A stretch of 64,000 nucleotides of DNA from Micromonospora trifolii (GTDB lineage Bacteria; Actinomycetota; Actinomycetes; Mycobacteriales; Micromonosporaceae): NCBI RefSeq assembly GCF_022229005.1, contig NZ_JAKKFD010000034.1:1-64000 (forward strand), given 5' to 3'. The translations under genes and the position numbers were made by a program. The notes beneath the pieces were generated by a model. The model was not told the origin of the DNA and did not search any database. It saw nothing but the letters and a program-made list of their open reading frames with translations. Positions 42,120 through 51,483 of this stretch are shown piece after piece (positions within the stretch are counted from its first letter, which is position 1; each line of letters opens with the position of its first letter).

Positions 42120-42252
42120 CAACGGAGGGACCGACCCGAACCCACCCCGCGCCGCCGGATGTCTTCGATCAGCCCGCTCGACCCGCAACCCGCCGAGCCG
42201 AGGTGGCGCCGGGGGTAACCGGGGGAGGTGCCGTGAAGTGGGCCTGGGCGGT

Positions 42253-43998
42253 TCAGCGGATGCGGGCCAGGATGCGATCGGCGGGGGCCGGGCGGCCGAA
42301 GTGCCAGCCCTGGGCTGCGTCGCAGCCGATCGCGCGTAGCCGCTCGGCCTGCCCGGCGGTCTCCACCCCTTCGGCGGTGACTGTCAGGTCCAGCGCGTGC
42401 GCCAGCGAGACCAGCGAGGCGAGGATCCGCTCGTCGGTGCGGCCGACGGAGGGCGACCGCAGCCCGGCCACGAACTCCCCGGCCACCTTCAGTTCGGTCA
42501 CCGGCAGGTCCCGCAGGTACGCCAGGTTGCTGTAGCCGGTGCCGAAGTCGTCGATGGCGATGCGTACCCCGAGGTCGGCTAGGACCCGCAGGGCGCGGAC
42601 CGGCTCCTCGGCGGTGCTCATCATCGTGCTCTCGGTGATCTCCAGTTGGAGCCGTTCCGGTGGCAGGCCGGTCTGCCGCAGCAGCGCGCGGACCTCCTGC
42701 ACCAACCCGGGCCGGTGCACCTGTCGTACGGCCAGGTTGACGCTGACGAACGGCGCGGCGGCACCCCCTGCCGACCACGCCTCGGCCTCGCGGCACGCCT
42801 CGGCCAGCACCCAACCGCCCAACTGGACGATCAGGCCGGTCTCCTCGGCCAACCCGATGAAGCTGTCCGGGCGCAGCACCCCCAACTCGGGATGCCGCCA
42901 ACGGACCAGCGCCTCCACGCCGACCAGGCTGCCGTCGCGCAGTGAGGTCAGCGGCTGGTAGTCGAGGTAGAACTCGCCCCGCTCCAACGCCGCCGGAATG
43001 GCCGCGGAGAGCGCGTAGCGGGCCAGTTCACGTTGGTTGCGCTCGGCGTCGTAGAGCGCCCAGCGCGCCCCACCGGCGGACTTCGCCCAGTGCAGGGTGC
43101 TGTCGGCGGCCCGCATCAGGTCAGTGGGGTTGGCCCCGGCCACCTGGCGCTCGACGATGCCGATGCTCGCCGAGATCTGCAGCTCGTGCCCGTCGACCAG
43201 TGCCGGCGTGCGTACCGCGGCGAGCGCGGTCTCGGCCACCGCCACCATGTCGTCGGTGCCCCCGGTGCGTTCCACCAGGATGACGAACTCGTCGCCGCCG
43301 AGCCGGGCCACCAGGTGCTCGCCCATGGCCTTGCGCAGCCGTTCGGCCACAATGGCCAGCAGCAGGTCACCGATCTGGTGCCCCAGTGTGTCATTGACCA
43401 CCTTGAAGCGGTCCAGGTCCAGGAAACACACCCCGACCCGCTGCGCGCCCCGGCCCGGCTCGTTGAGCGCGGCGGCGAGGCGTTCGGTGAACAGCGTCCG
43501 GTTGGGTAGGCCGGTGAGCGGGTCGTGGGTGGCCTGATGCCGGAACCGGGCCTCGCTGGCCCGCAGCGCCCGCTCGGCCTGGGTGCGGGCGCGCATGGCG
43601 GCGCGGCGGATCGATTCCTGCTCGTCGAGCGTCCGGTCGCGCAACGCCCGGGCGTAACCGGTCGCCACGGCCGCCAGCAGCCGGGCCATCCGGTCCTCGA
43701 CGTCCTCGGCCACCAACCCCAGGTCGCGCACCAGGCGGAGCTGGATGACCTCGACGGTACGACCCAGCCCCTCGGCGGACGCGATGTGCGCGGCGACCAG
43801 TTCGGCGCCGACCCGGTGCCCGGCCCGCAGGTCGAACGGCTCGGTGAGCAAGGCCCCGGCCAGTTGCCCGGTGAGCCGGTCCAGCAGGGACTCCAACTGG
43901 GCCTGGGTCATCGGTAGGTAGCTGGTGCCGGAGACCGCCTTCGCCCAGGCCCGGGCGAACGTCCCCGGGTAGGGGGTCGCCCCGGGCGACTCAGCCAC
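42253..43998 (-). CDS. GGDEF-EAL dual c-di-GMP protein
   Basis: 581 residues from GTG 43998. An N-terminal helical region (1-150) is followed by a GGDEF domain (about 155-320) with intact GGDEF at 234-238 and THDPLTGLPNRTLF, and an EAL domain (about 325-581) with EAL at 362-364, SVNLAVRQ, ITESTM, DDFGTGY and AEGVET. The usual LKID element reads LKVA but the lysine stays, so phosphodiesterase activity is possible. There is no membrane helix; signal input is probably through the N-terminus. The start overlaps the end of the methyltransferase gene by 8 bp. Confidence 0.93.
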   Translation of the reverse strand: MAESPGATPYPGTFARAWAKAVSGTSYLPMTQAQLESLLDRLTGQLAGALLTEPFDLRAGHRVGAELVAAHIASAEGLGRTVEVIQLRLVRDLGLVAEDVEDRMARLLAAVATGYARALRDRTLDEQESIRRAAMRARTQAERALRASEARFRHQATHDPLTGLPNRTLFTERLAAALNEPGRGAQRVGVCFLDLDRFKVVNDTLGHQIGDLLLAIVAERLRKAMGEHLVARLGGDEFVILVERTGGTDDMVAVAETALAAVRTPALVDGHELQISASIGIVERQVAGANPTDLMRAADSTLHWAKSAGGARWALYDAERNQRELARYALSAAIPAALERGEFYLDYQPLTSLRDGSLVGVEALVRWRHPELGVLRPDSFIGLAEETGLIVQLGGWVLAEACREAEAWSAGGAAAPFVSVNLAVRQVHRPGLVQEVRALLRQTGLPPERLQLEITESTMMSTAEEPVRALRVLADLGVRIAIDDFGTGYSNLAYLRDLPVTELKVAGEFVAGLRSPSVGRTDERILASLVSLAHALDLTVTAEGVETAGQAERLRAIGCDAAQGWHFGRPAPADRILARIR

Positions 43999-44800
43999 CG
44001 AGGCGCCCGACGCCGCCCATGAAGACCGCGCGCTCGGCGTCCTCCGCGCTCTCCGGGGTGTCGGGCCGCCACTGAGGTACCCAGACCACGCCGGGGTCGA
44101 GCAGCTCGAAGCCGTCGAAGAGCGCGGTCAGCTCGGCGCGGCTGCGCACTGACAGCGGGTTGTCGGTGCGCCGGTAGACCCGCTCCGCCTCGGCGCGTTC
44201 GTCCTCGCTGCGACCGTCGTCGCTGGCCTGCGACAGCACCAGGAAGCTGCCGGGCGCCAACGCGTCCCGCAGGGTCCGCAGCAGCTCCGCCGGCCGGTCG
44301 TCGTCGGAGACGAAGTGCAGGACAGCCACCACCATCACGGCCACCGGTTGGCTCAGGTCGAGCAGCTTGCGGACGTCCGGATGGGCCAGGATCGCCTCCG
44401 GGTTGCGCAGGTCCTCCTGCACGACCACGGCCTGCTCGTTGCCGGCGAGGATCTCGCGGCTGTGCGCCACCGCCACCGGGTCGACGTCTACATAGACCAC
44501 TCGCGACTGCGGGTCGAGCTGCTGGGCGATCTCGTGCACGTTGCCGACGGTGGGGATGCCCGAACCGATGTCCAGGAACTGCCGGATCCCGGCGTCGGCG
44601 AGGTGGTGCACGGCCCGGCGCAGGAAAGCCCTGTTGGCCTGGGCCATCAACGGCGCCTCGGGCACTGCGGCGACCATCGCCTGCGCCGCTGCCCGGTCGG
44701 CCGCGAAGTTGTGCGAGCCGCCGAGGTAGTAGTCGTACATCCGCGCGACGCTCGGGCGCTCGATGTCGATGGTGTCGGGTGCCCAGTCCGGCCGCTGCAT
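43991..44800 (-). CDS. SAM-dependent methyltransferase (DUF574/Methyltransf_19)
   Basis: 269 residues from ATG 44800, with GAGGGG upstream. The SAM-binding loop is FLDIGSGIPTVGNVHE, with acidic YVDVDPVAVAH, and the N-terminal signature PSVARMYDYYLGGSHNFAADR is diagnostic of the large actinobacterial DUF574 family. Substrates are unknown; members often lie beside regulators. It is co-transcribed with the GGDEF/EAL gene through an 8-bp overlap. Confidence 0.92.
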   Translation of the reverse strand: MQRPDWAPDTIDIERPSVARMYDYYLGGSHNFAADRAAAQAMVAAVPEAPLMAQANRAFLRRAVHHLADAGIRQFLDIGSGIPTVGNVHEIAQQLDPQSRVVYVDVDPVAVAHSREILAGNEQAVVVQEDLRNPEAILAHPDVRKLLDLSQPVAVMVVAVLHFVSDDDRPAELLRTLRDALAPGSFLVLSQASDDGRSEDERAEAERVYRRTDNPLSVRSRAELTALFDGFELLDPGVVWVPQWRPDTPESAEDAERAVFMGGVGRLGG

Positions 44801-44917
44801 GCGTTTCACCCCTCGAATCCGCGATGCGAGCATCGTCGCCCGCGCGGGTATTGTGCACCCGCCACGCACGCCAGACCATAGCGCGCCGAAGGTTGCCCGC
44901 CGACGTCGGTCGCATCG

Positions 44918-44936
44918 TCCCGCTCGACGAGCGGGA
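44918..44936 (-). terminator. Terminator of the fadD - kinase - regulator run
   Basis: TCCCGCTCG (44918-44926) pairs with CGAGCGGGA (44928-44936) seven bp after the response-regulator stop. The arms nearly touch, so the inner pairs open to form the loop. Confidence 0.65.
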
Positions 44937-44942
44937 GACCTG

Positions 44943-45611
44943 TCAGAACTTCGGCGCGTCCGGTGCCTCGAGCAGGCCGAGCCGGAGTGCGGTCATCAGG
45001 GCCTGAGCCCGGTTGGCCGCGCCGAGCTTCTCGTAGAGCTTCGAGATGTGCGTCTTCGCCGTGGACTCGCTGACGAACAGCTGCTTGGCGATGCCCGCCA
45101 CGCTCATGCCGTCGGCGAGCAGCCGCAGCACCTGCCCCTCCCGGGGGGACAACTGCGGACCGGACGGGGCGAGCCGACGCTTCATCGCCTCGGCCAGGTC
45201 AGCGGCGGTGAACGCGCTGGGGGAGGAGGCGGCGTGCCGTGCGGCGGCCACCACCTCGTCGGCCGGGGCGGTCTTCGGCACGAAGGCGCTGGCGCCGGCC
45301 TCCAGGGCCCCGAAGAGCTGGTCGTCACCGGCGTACATGGTCAGCACCACGATGCCCATCGACGCGCTGGACTTGCGCAGTGCGCGGGTGGCCTCCAGGC
45401 CGCTGCCGTCGGGCAGCCGCAGATCCATGATCACCACGTCCGGCTGCAAGGCGCCGGCCTGGCGTACCCCCTCCGCCGCCGTGGCCGCCTCACCGACGAC
45501 CTCGAACTGGCGGTCGCGCTCGAAGGCGTGCCGCAAACCCTTGCGAATCAGGTCATGATCGTCGACAAGGAGGACCTTGGTACGGGTGGCCGGTATCGGA
45601 CTTGTGGTCAT
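44943..45611 (-). CDS. NarL/LuxR-family response regulator
   Basis: 222 residues from ATG 45611. A receiver domain (KVLLVDDHDLIRKGLRHAF; phospho-acceptor Asp in VVIMDLRLPDGSG; Thr in VVLTMYAG; Lys in FVPKTAPADE) is joined to a LuxR HTH (LSPREGQVLRLLADGMSVAGIAKQLFVSESTAKTHI). The start is 7 bp after the histidine kinase stop, so it is the direct partner. The target genes are unknown. Confidence 0.95.
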   Translation of the reverse strand: MTTSPIPATRTKVLLVDDHDLIRKGLRHAFERDRQFEVVGEAATAAEGVRQAGALQPDVVIMDLRLPDGSGLEATRALRKSSASMGIVVLTMYAGDDQLFGALEAGASAFVPKTAPADEVVAAARHAASSPSAFTAADLAEAMKRRLAPSGPQLSPREGQVLRLLADGMSVAGIAKQLFVSESTAKTHISKLYEKLGAANRAQALMTALRLGLLEAPDAPKF

Positions 45612-45618
45612 CCTCGGG

Positions 45619-47310
45619 TTACTCCCCTTCTGGTGCTGCGCTGCCGCGCACGTTATCGCGCCGGGCCGAGGTGCCGAGAACCACCGCCACAGTCGTGCCG
45701 CTGGGTTGCCGCGGCCTGATCTCCAACCGGCCCCGGATACGTTCCGCCCTCTCGGCCATGATCGCAAGACCGTACCGCCCGTCCGGGCGCTGGTCAGCCA
45801 TCCCCTGACCGTCATCCGACACTTCTATTTGCGCGTACGGGGGGTCGATCTCACACGTGACCCACAAATTCGACGCCCCGGCGTGCTTGCGCGCGTTGGT
45901 CACCGCCTCCTGCGCGATGCGCAGCAACTCGGCCTCGGTGGCGGCCGGCAGCCGGGCGGTGGACTCGTCCAGCGAGAGGTGCACCCGCAGCCCGCCGGAC
46001 GCGCCCACTGTGCGGGCGTACTCGGCGATCGCCGCGGCCAACCCACCCTGCCGGTCCACCTCGCTGCGCAGCTCGAAGAGGCTCAGCCGCAGCTCCTGGA
46101 TCACCCGGGTCACCTCGGCGCGCAGCGTACGCAGGGCCTCAGCGGTCTCGTCGGCGTCGTCGAAGACGGTGGCCAGGGCGTTGTCGATGCCGTAGCCGAC
46201 CATCACCAGCTCCTGGGCCACCCCGTCGTGGATCTCCCGGGCCAGCCGCTGCCGCTCCTCGTTGGTGGCCAGCGAGCGCACCTCGTCGAAGAGCAGCGCC
46301 GCCTCCAGCCGCAGCGCGGCCGGGCGGGTCAGCGCTGTCACCCGGGACACCACCGGTGGCGGGTACGCCTGCGCGACGTCGGCCTCCAGCACCACCAGGC
46401 CCACGGTGCGCACCCCGGCGACCAGCGGAATGATCAGCGCGGACACGTCGCCGCCGCGGTGCGAACGGGACTGTGACCGGGCGGCAGTGGTGGCCTGCTG
46501 GGTGGCCCAGGCGTCGGCGATCGCCGAGTCCGCGTCCAGCGTCGTCTCCCAGTCCACCCGGTCGACGCCGGCCTGGGCGAGCACCACGAGCCGACCTCCG
46601 CCGCTGGCCGACAGCACCGCGCCCCGGTCCGCGCGGGCCACTGTGCGCAGCTCCTCGATCAGGTGCTCGGAGATGCCGCCCGGGTCCAGGGTCGCCCCGG
46701 GCAGTTGCCGGGCCACAGTGCGCAGCTGGGTCAGCAGCCGGGTGGCCTCGGCGTACGGCTGGGGTTTGCCCTCACCGCGGACCGCCATCACCCGGTGCAG
46801 CGTGCCGGCGGCGTAGAGCCCCAGCGCGGCCAGGATCAGCCACTGCGCGCAGACCGCGAGGTAACCCAGCTGACCGAGCTGGGGCTCACCGTCGACCCGG
46901 GTCAGCGCGCCGCTGAGCAGCAGGGTGGCGGCGGTGGCCACGAGCAGCGCGGCGCCCTCCGGGAAGCGGCGGCGCAGCGCGGTGACGGTCACCGGCACCG
47001 CCAGGTAGGGCAGCACCGCCGACGCGCCCAGGCCGTCGACAGTGCCGCCGATGGACGCCACCGCGGCGACGTGGCTCGCGGCCAGCCCCAGTACCACCAC
47101 CTCGGCCACCCGGCCCAGCGAGCCGACCAGCCGGTGCTGCGGTGCGAGCAGCGACGGCAGCCCGGCCACCGCCAGCAGCGCGATCCACCACAGCTGGGTG
47201 ACGTCGCGGGTGGCGAACAGGGTCAGGACGGCGACCAGCGCCAGCATCACCAGGCGGGCGGCCGCGGCGAGGGGATGAGGGTGCGGTGCGGTGGCTGTGG
47301 ATGCGGGCAC
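45619..47310 (-). CDS. Membrane sensor histidine kinase (HisKA_3, GAF)
   Basis: 563 residues from GTG 47310. Four to six N-terminal transmembrane helices (within 12-180) are followed by a GAF-like domain (about 205-340: VLSASGGGRLVVLAQAG ... VGLVVLEAD), the HisKA_3 phosphorylation motif REIHDGVAQELV and an HATPase_c domain (EAVTNARKHAGAS, VSDDGQGM, GRYGLAIMAERAERI). A TACCAT box lies seven bp before the GTG, so it can have its own leaderless promoter inside the end of fadD. It pairs with the downstream regulator (7 bp apart). Confidence 0.94.
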   Translation of the reverse strand: MPASTATAPHPHPLAAAARLVMLALVAVLTLFATRDVTQLWWIALLAVAGLPSLLAPQHRLVGSLGRVAEVVVLGLAASHVAAVASIGGTVDGLGASAVLPYLAVPVTVTALRRRFPEGAALLVATAATLLLSGALTRVDGEPQLGQLGYLAVCAQWLILAALGLYAAGTLHRVMAVRGEGKPQPYAEATRLLTQLRTVARQLPGATLDPGGISEHLIEELRTVARADRGAVLSASGGGRLVVLAQAGVDRVDWETTLDADSAIADAWATQQATTAARSQSRSHRGGDVSALIIPLVAGVRTVGLVVLEADVAQAYPPPVVSRVTALTRPAALRLEAALLFDEVRSLATNEERQRLAREIHDGVAQELVMVGYGIDNALATVFDDADETAEALRTLRAEVTRVIQELRLSLFELRSEVDRQGGLAAAIAEYARTVGASGGLRVHLSLDESTARLPAATEAELLRIAQEAVTNARKHAGASNLWVTCEIDPPYAQIEVSDDGQGMADQRPDGRYGLAIMAERAERIRGRLEIRPRQPSGTTVAVVLGTSARRDNVRGSAAPEGE

Positions 47311-47324
47311 GTGACGGATGGTAG

Positions 47325-49139
47325 TCAGCCTCGGTAGATATCGGCGATCTCCGCCGCGTACGTCTTGTGGACAACCTGACGCTTGACCTTGAGCGACGGG
47401 GTCAGCTCGCCGGTCGCCTCGGTGAAGTCGTGGGGCAGGACCCGGAACACCTTGATCGCTTCGGCCTTCGACACGGCCTGGTTCGCGGTGTCGATCGCGG
47501 TCTGGATCTCCTTGCGGAGGCCCTCGTGCTCGCGCAGCTGCTCGAGGGTGGTGTCGAGGGGCATCCCGGCGTTCTCCAGCCAGGTCGGCAGCGCCTCCTC
47601 GTCGACGGTGACCAGCGCCGCGATGAACGGCTTCCGGTCACCGACCACGACACACTGGCTGATCAGCGGGTGCGCCCGGACCAGGTCCTCCAGCACCGCC
47701 GGGGCGACGTTCTTGCCGCCGGCGGTGACGATCAGCTCCTTCTTGCGGCCGGTGATGCTCAGGTAGCCGTCGGAGTCGAGCTGGCCCAGGTCGCCGGTGC
47801 GGAACCAGCCGTCGTCGCTGATCGTCTCGGCGGTTGCGGTCTCGTTGCGCCAGTAGCCCTGGAAGACCAGCTCGCCGGAGATCAGGATCTCGCCGTCGTC
47901 CTCGATCCGCACTGTCACGCCGGGCAGCGGACGGCCGACCGTGCCCATCCGGGTGCCGCTGGGCAGGTTCGCGGCGGCGGCGGGCGAGGTCTCGGTGAGG
48001 CCGTAGCCCTCCAGGACCGTCACGCCGATGCCCCGGAAGAAGTGGCCCAGCCGGGCGCCGAGTGGCGCGCCGCCGGAGATCGCGTCCCGGCACCGTCCGC
48101 CGAGCGCGGCGCGCAGCTTGCGGTAGACCAGCCGGTCGAAGACCGCGTGCTGGGCGCGCAGCGCCAGGCCCGGTCCGCCGGGGGTCTCCAGCGCCTCGCT
48201 GTACGCGATGGCGACCTGCTCGGCGCGGGCGAAGATGCCGCCCTTGCCGTCCGCCTCGGCCTTCTGCTTGGCGGCGTTGTAGACCTTCTCGAACACCCGG
48301 GGTACGGAGAGCACGAAGGTCGGCCGGAACGCCTGCAGCTCGGCGACCAGGTTCTTGGTGTCGGCGCAGTGCGCCATGGTGGCTCGCGCCTGCACGACGC
48401 CGATCTGGATGAGTCGGGCGAAGGCGTGCGCCAGCGGGAGGAAGAGCAGGGTGGTCGCGCCGGCGTTGAACAGGTTCGGCAGCACCGGCACCGCGTTGGC
48501 GATGTCGGCGTACATGTTGCGGTGGGTGAGCACGCAGCCCTTGGGCCGGCCGGTGGTGCCGCTGGTGTAGATGATCGTGGCCAGGTCGCCGGCGCGGACG
48601 GCCTTGCGCCGCCGCTCGACCTCGGCCAGCTCGACAGTGGCGCCGGTGGTGACCAGCTCGTCGACCCCGCCGCTGTCGATCTGCCAGACCTGGCCCAGCT
48701 CGGGCAGCCGGTGCCGGACACCGGCGATCAGGGCGGCGTGCGCCTCGCTCTCCACCACGACGGCGACCGCGTTGGAGTCCTCGAGGATCCACGCGGCCTG
48801 CTCGGCGCTGGACGTCTCGTAGATCGGCACGGTCACCGCGCCGACGGCCCAGATGGCGTAGTCCAGCAGTGTCCACTCGTAGCGGGTGCGGCTCATCAGC
48901 CCGACCCGGACACCGGGCTCGATGCCGGCGGCGATCAGCCCGCGGGCCACGGCGGCCACCTCGTCGCGGAACTGGAGGCAGGTCACCTCGGCCCAGGCGG
49001 TGACGGCGCCGTCGGCGCTCGCGGTGGGTCGGGCGAACTGGACGGTGTCGGGCGCGACTTCGGCGTTGTCCCAGACCGGATCGGTGAGGTTGGCCGCGTC
49101 GCCAACTGTGACGATCGGCGGGACGGAGAACTCGCGCAC
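47325..49139 (-). CDS. Long-chain fatty-acid-CoA ligase (FadD15-like)
   Basis: 604 residues from GTG 49139, preceded by AAGGAG. The AMP-binding motifs are IIYTSGTTGRPKGC, GYGLTETSPAAA, DGWFRTGDLGQLD and GRKKELIVTAGGKNV. It activates fatty acids to acyl-CoA through an acyl-adenylate, in the cytoplasm. The lid-type insertion (PNLFNAGATTLLFLPLAHAFAR) is typical of long-chain enzymes. It is divergent from the SRPBCC gene and followed after 14 bp by the sensor kinase; the gene order matches the mycobacterial fadD15 region (from memory). Confidence 0.94.
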   Translation of the reverse strand: MREFSVPPIVTVGDAANLTDPVWDNAEVAPDTVQFARPTASADGAVTAWAEVTCLQFRDEVAAVARGLIAAGIEPGVRVGLMSRTRYEWTLLDYAIWAVGAVTVPIYETSSAEQAAWILEDSNAVAVVVESEAHAALIAGVRHRLPELGQVWQIDSGGVDELVTTGATVELAEVERRRKAVRAGDLATIIYTSGTTGRPKGCVLTHRNMYADIANAVPVLPNLFNAGATTLLFLPLAHAFARLIQIGVVQARATMAHCADTKNLVAELQAFRPTFVLSVPRVFEKVYNAAKQKAEADGKGGIFARAEQVAIAYSEALETPGGPGLALRAQHAVFDRLVYRKLRAALGGRCRDAISGGAPLGARLGHFFRGIGVTVLEGYGLTETSPAAAANLPSGTRMGTVGRPLPGVTVRIEDDGEILISGELVFQGYWRNETATAETISDDGWFRTGDLGQLDSDGYLSITGRKKELIVTAGGKNVAPAVLEDLVRAHPLISQCVVVGDRKPFIAALVTVDEEALPTWLENAGMPLDTTLEQLREHEGLRKEIQTAIDTANQAVSKAEAIKVFRVLPHDFTEATGELTPSLKVKRQVVHKTYAAEIADIYRG

Positions 49140-49245
49140 CTGCACTCCTTCGTGCTCGCACTGGCTGGGCCGGCCGCCGCCGTGGCGTCGGCATGTGACG
49201 AAACCTACCCGGCGGGCGGTCGGGGTGAGACATCCAGGAGGCGGG

Positions 49246-49251
49246 TAGCCT
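49246..49251 (+). promoter_or_regulatory. Candidate -10 box for the SRPBCC gene (leaderless)
   Basis: TAGCCT ends 6 bp before ATG 49258. The distance implies transcription starting at or next to the A of the start codon, and there is no Shine-Dalgarno sequence in between. Confidence 0.5.
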
Positions 49252-49257
49252 CCCCCC

Positions 49258-49713
49258 ATGGCGGACTCCTCCACCCAGTCGATCATCATCGGCGCCGCAC
49301 CGGATCGGGTGACGGCGGTCATCTGCGACTTCGCGCGCTACCCGGAGTGGACCGACGCGGTGCGTCGTGCCGAGGTGATCGAGGAGTACGAGGACGGTTA
49401 CGCCAGTCAGGTGCGTTTCACCATCGACGCCGGGGTGATGGCCGACGAGTACGTGCTCGCCTACGAGTACGCCGAGGATCTGTCCCGGATCGAGTGGCAC
49501 CTGGTCGCCCCCTCGAAGATGCAGAAGGCCCAGCGTGGTTCGTACGACCTGGTGGGTAACCCGGACGGCAGCACCACTGTGACCTACACGCTGGAGGTCG
49601 ACCTGTCGGTCGGCATGCTCGGAATGTTTCGGCGCAAAGCCGAGAAGATGATCATGGACACCGCGTTGAAGCAGCTCAAGCGCCGGGTAGAAGCAACCGG
49701 TGCGGCGCAGTGA
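49258..49713 (+). CDS. SRPBCC (START-like) hydrophobic-ligand protein
   Basis: 151 residues. The fold begins with MADSSTQSIIIGAAPDRVTAVICDFARYPEWTDAV, a standard polyketide-cyclase/START helix-grip start, and contains VTYTLEVDLSVGMLGMF near the end. It probably binds a lipid or aromatic ligand; the mycobacterial counterpart (Rv2185c, from memory) lies beside fadD15 in the same way. The translation start appears leaderless. No catalytic residues can be defined. Confidence 0.9.
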   Translation: MADSSTQSIIIGAAPDRVTAVICDFARYPEWTDAVRRAEVIEEYEDGYASQVRFTIDAGVMADEYVLAYEYAEDLSRIEWHLVAPSKMQKAQRGSYDLVGNPDGSTTVTYTLEVDLSVGMLGMFRRKAEKMIMDTALKQLKRRVEATGAAQ

Positions 49714-49744
49714 CGTGTCCGGTGGCACGGTAGAGGAGCCGACG

Positions 49745-50449
49745 GTGGGCGGAACGGATCCGGGTTCGGCCCGGGAAGAGGCGGAGCGACTGGTCGCCAC
49801 ACTGCTGGCGGGGGCACGACTGGCCTCCGCGGGCTCGGCGGGCGGCGCGTTCGGTTCGTTGGGCGGGATGTTGTCCGGTGTCCTCGGTCACAGCGCGGGC
49901 CCGGACGCCAGCCCTGGCACCGGTGGTGCTTTCGCCACCGGTTCGGCCGAATGTTGCGTCTGCCCGGTCTGTCGGGGCATCGCCGCGTTGCGGGACCCGA
50001 GTCCGGAATTCGCCGAACGGCTCGCGACCGGCGCCGGTGACCTCGCCGCGGGCGTCGCCAGCCTGCTCCGCGCGTTCTCCCCGGCGGAACCGTCCGCGCC
50101 GAGCTCCGCCGAGCCGGCCGCGGAGCCGACCGCCCCGGCCTCGCCGGCACCCACCGCGAGCACCGACGACGTGTTCCCCGCGCCGGCACCGGGCGCCCCG
50201 CCCACCGCGACGGTCGACGACCACGTGTGGCGCGATGCCACCCGTACCGGGCATGATTCTCAGCCGGCGCCGGAGCGGGATGTCTGGTCGGTCGCCACCC
50301 GGACGGCGGACCCACTCGCCCCGGCCGCCGTACCACCCGTCGACGAGGCCGGGACGGCGACCGTACCGGCACCGACCACCCGTCCCGTGGTGCCCGCCTC
50401 GCGGGTGCCCGATGACGCCGACGCGGAAGCATCGGGCGACGGCGCCTGA
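49745..50449 (+). CDS. Ala/Pro-rich protein with CxCxxC motif, function unknown
   Basis: GTG 49745 is preferred because GAGGAG lies seven bases upstream; an in-frame GTG at 49700 would overlap the SRPBCC gene. The 234-residue product has an N-terminal helical part (EEAERLVATLLAGARLAS), a cysteine cluster CCVCPVCRG at about residue 69-77 that could bind a metal, a second helix (FAERLATGAGDLAAGVASLLRAF) and a disordered Pro/Ala/Thr tail. No family is recognised, but it sits between SRPBCC and glucokinase, where similar small proteins occur in other actinobacteria (from memory). Confidence 0.75.
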   Translation: MGGTDPGSAREEAERLVATLLAGARLASAGSAGGAFGSLGGMLSGVLGHSAGPDASPGTGGAFATGSAECCVCPVCRGIAALRDPSPEFAERLATGAGDLAAGVASLLRAFSPAEPSAPSSAEPAAEPTAPASPAPTASTDDVFPAPAPGAPPTATVDDHVWRDATRTGHDSQPAPERDVWSVATRTADPLAPAAVPPVDEAGTATVPAPTTRPVVPASRVPDDADAEASGDGA

Positions 50450-50524
50450 ACGCGGGACCTTCCGACCCCGACCGGCACTGGGCCGGGACCGGGCCGGACA
50501 GCACAGCAGAGGGGGGCGGTAGCG

Positions 50525-51472
50525 GTGACGCTGACCATCGGAGTCGACGTCGGTGGCACGAAGGTGGCCGGCGGTGTCGTGGACGACACCGGCGCGGTCC
50601 TCGTGCAGACCCGACGGGACACTCCCGCCGATGACGTGGCCAAGACCCGCGACGTCATCATCGAGTTGGTCGGCGAGCTGGCTGCCGGGCGGACCATCGA
50701 GGCCGTCGGCATCGGCGCGGCCGGTTGGATCGACGCCAGCCGTTCGACGGTGCTCTTCGCTCCCAACCTGGCCTGGCGTGACGAACCGCTGCGCGAGTAC
50801 GTCAGCGAGGCCGTCGGGCTGCCCGTGATCGTGGAGAACGACGGGAACGTCGCCGCGTGGGCCGAGTTCCGCTACGGCGCGGCCCGCGACGCCGACGACT
50901 CGATGATCATGTTCACCATCGGCACCGGTGTGGGCGGCGGCATCGTCCTCGGTGGCGACCTGATGCGTGGCGCGCACGGCATCGCCGCGGAGTTGGGCCA
51001 CATGCTGGCCGTGCCGGACGGGCACCAGTGCGGTTGCGGCCGGCTGGGCTGCATCGAGCAGTACGCCAGCGGCAGCGCCCTGGTCCGGTTCGCCCGGGCC
51101 GGCGCCCGGCAGGAGCCCAACCGGGCCGCCGCCCTGCTGAAGCTGGCCGGCGGCGAGGCCGAGGCGATCACCGGCCCGATGGTGACCGCCGCCGCGCAGG
51201 GCGGCGACCCGGTCTCCGCCGAGGCGTTCGCCCAGATCGGCCGGTGGCTGGGCACCAGCCTCGCCGACATGGCGCAGATCCTCGACCCGCAGACCCTGGT
51301 GGTCGGCGGTGGGGTGATCGACGCCGGTGACCTGCTGCTCGGCCCCACCCGTCGCTCGTACCTCGACGCGCTCGCCCAGCGGGGTCGCCTGCCGGTGGCC
51401 GAGGTGCTCCCGGCGGAGCTGGGCAACAGCGCCGGGGTGATCGGCGCCGCTGACCTGGCCCGCCGGATCTGA
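50525..51472 (+). CDS. glkA: ROK-family glucokinase
   Basis: 315 residues from GTG 50525. The ATP site GVDVGGTKVAGGVVD, the sugar-binding VIVENDGNVAAWAE and the ROK zinc motif (GHMLAVPDGHQCGCGRLGCIEQYASG, with His and the Cys cluster) are intact. It phosphorylates glucose with ATP. In Streptomyces this protein (GlkA) also mediates carbon catabolite repression, and its genomic neighbourhood is similar (from memory); whether this one does so is not shown. The EEP hydrolase gene follows after 11 bp. Confidence 0.93.
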   Translation: MTLTIGVDVGGTKVAGGVVDDTGAVLVQTRRDTPADDVAKTRDVIIELVGELAAGRTIEAVGIGAAGWIDASRSTVLFAPNLAWRDEPLREYVSEAVGLPVIVENDGNVAAWAEFRYGAARDADDSMIMFTIGTGVGGGIVLGGDLMRGAHGIAAELGHMLAVPDGHQCGCGRLGCIEQYASGSALVRFARAGARQEPNRAAALLKLAGGEAEAITGPMVTAAAQGGDPVSAEAFAQIGRWLGTSLADMAQILDPQTLVVGGGVIDAGDLLLGPTRRSYLDALAQRGRLPVAEVLPAELGNSAGVIGAADLARRI

Positions 51473-51483
51473 GGCGGTCCGGG

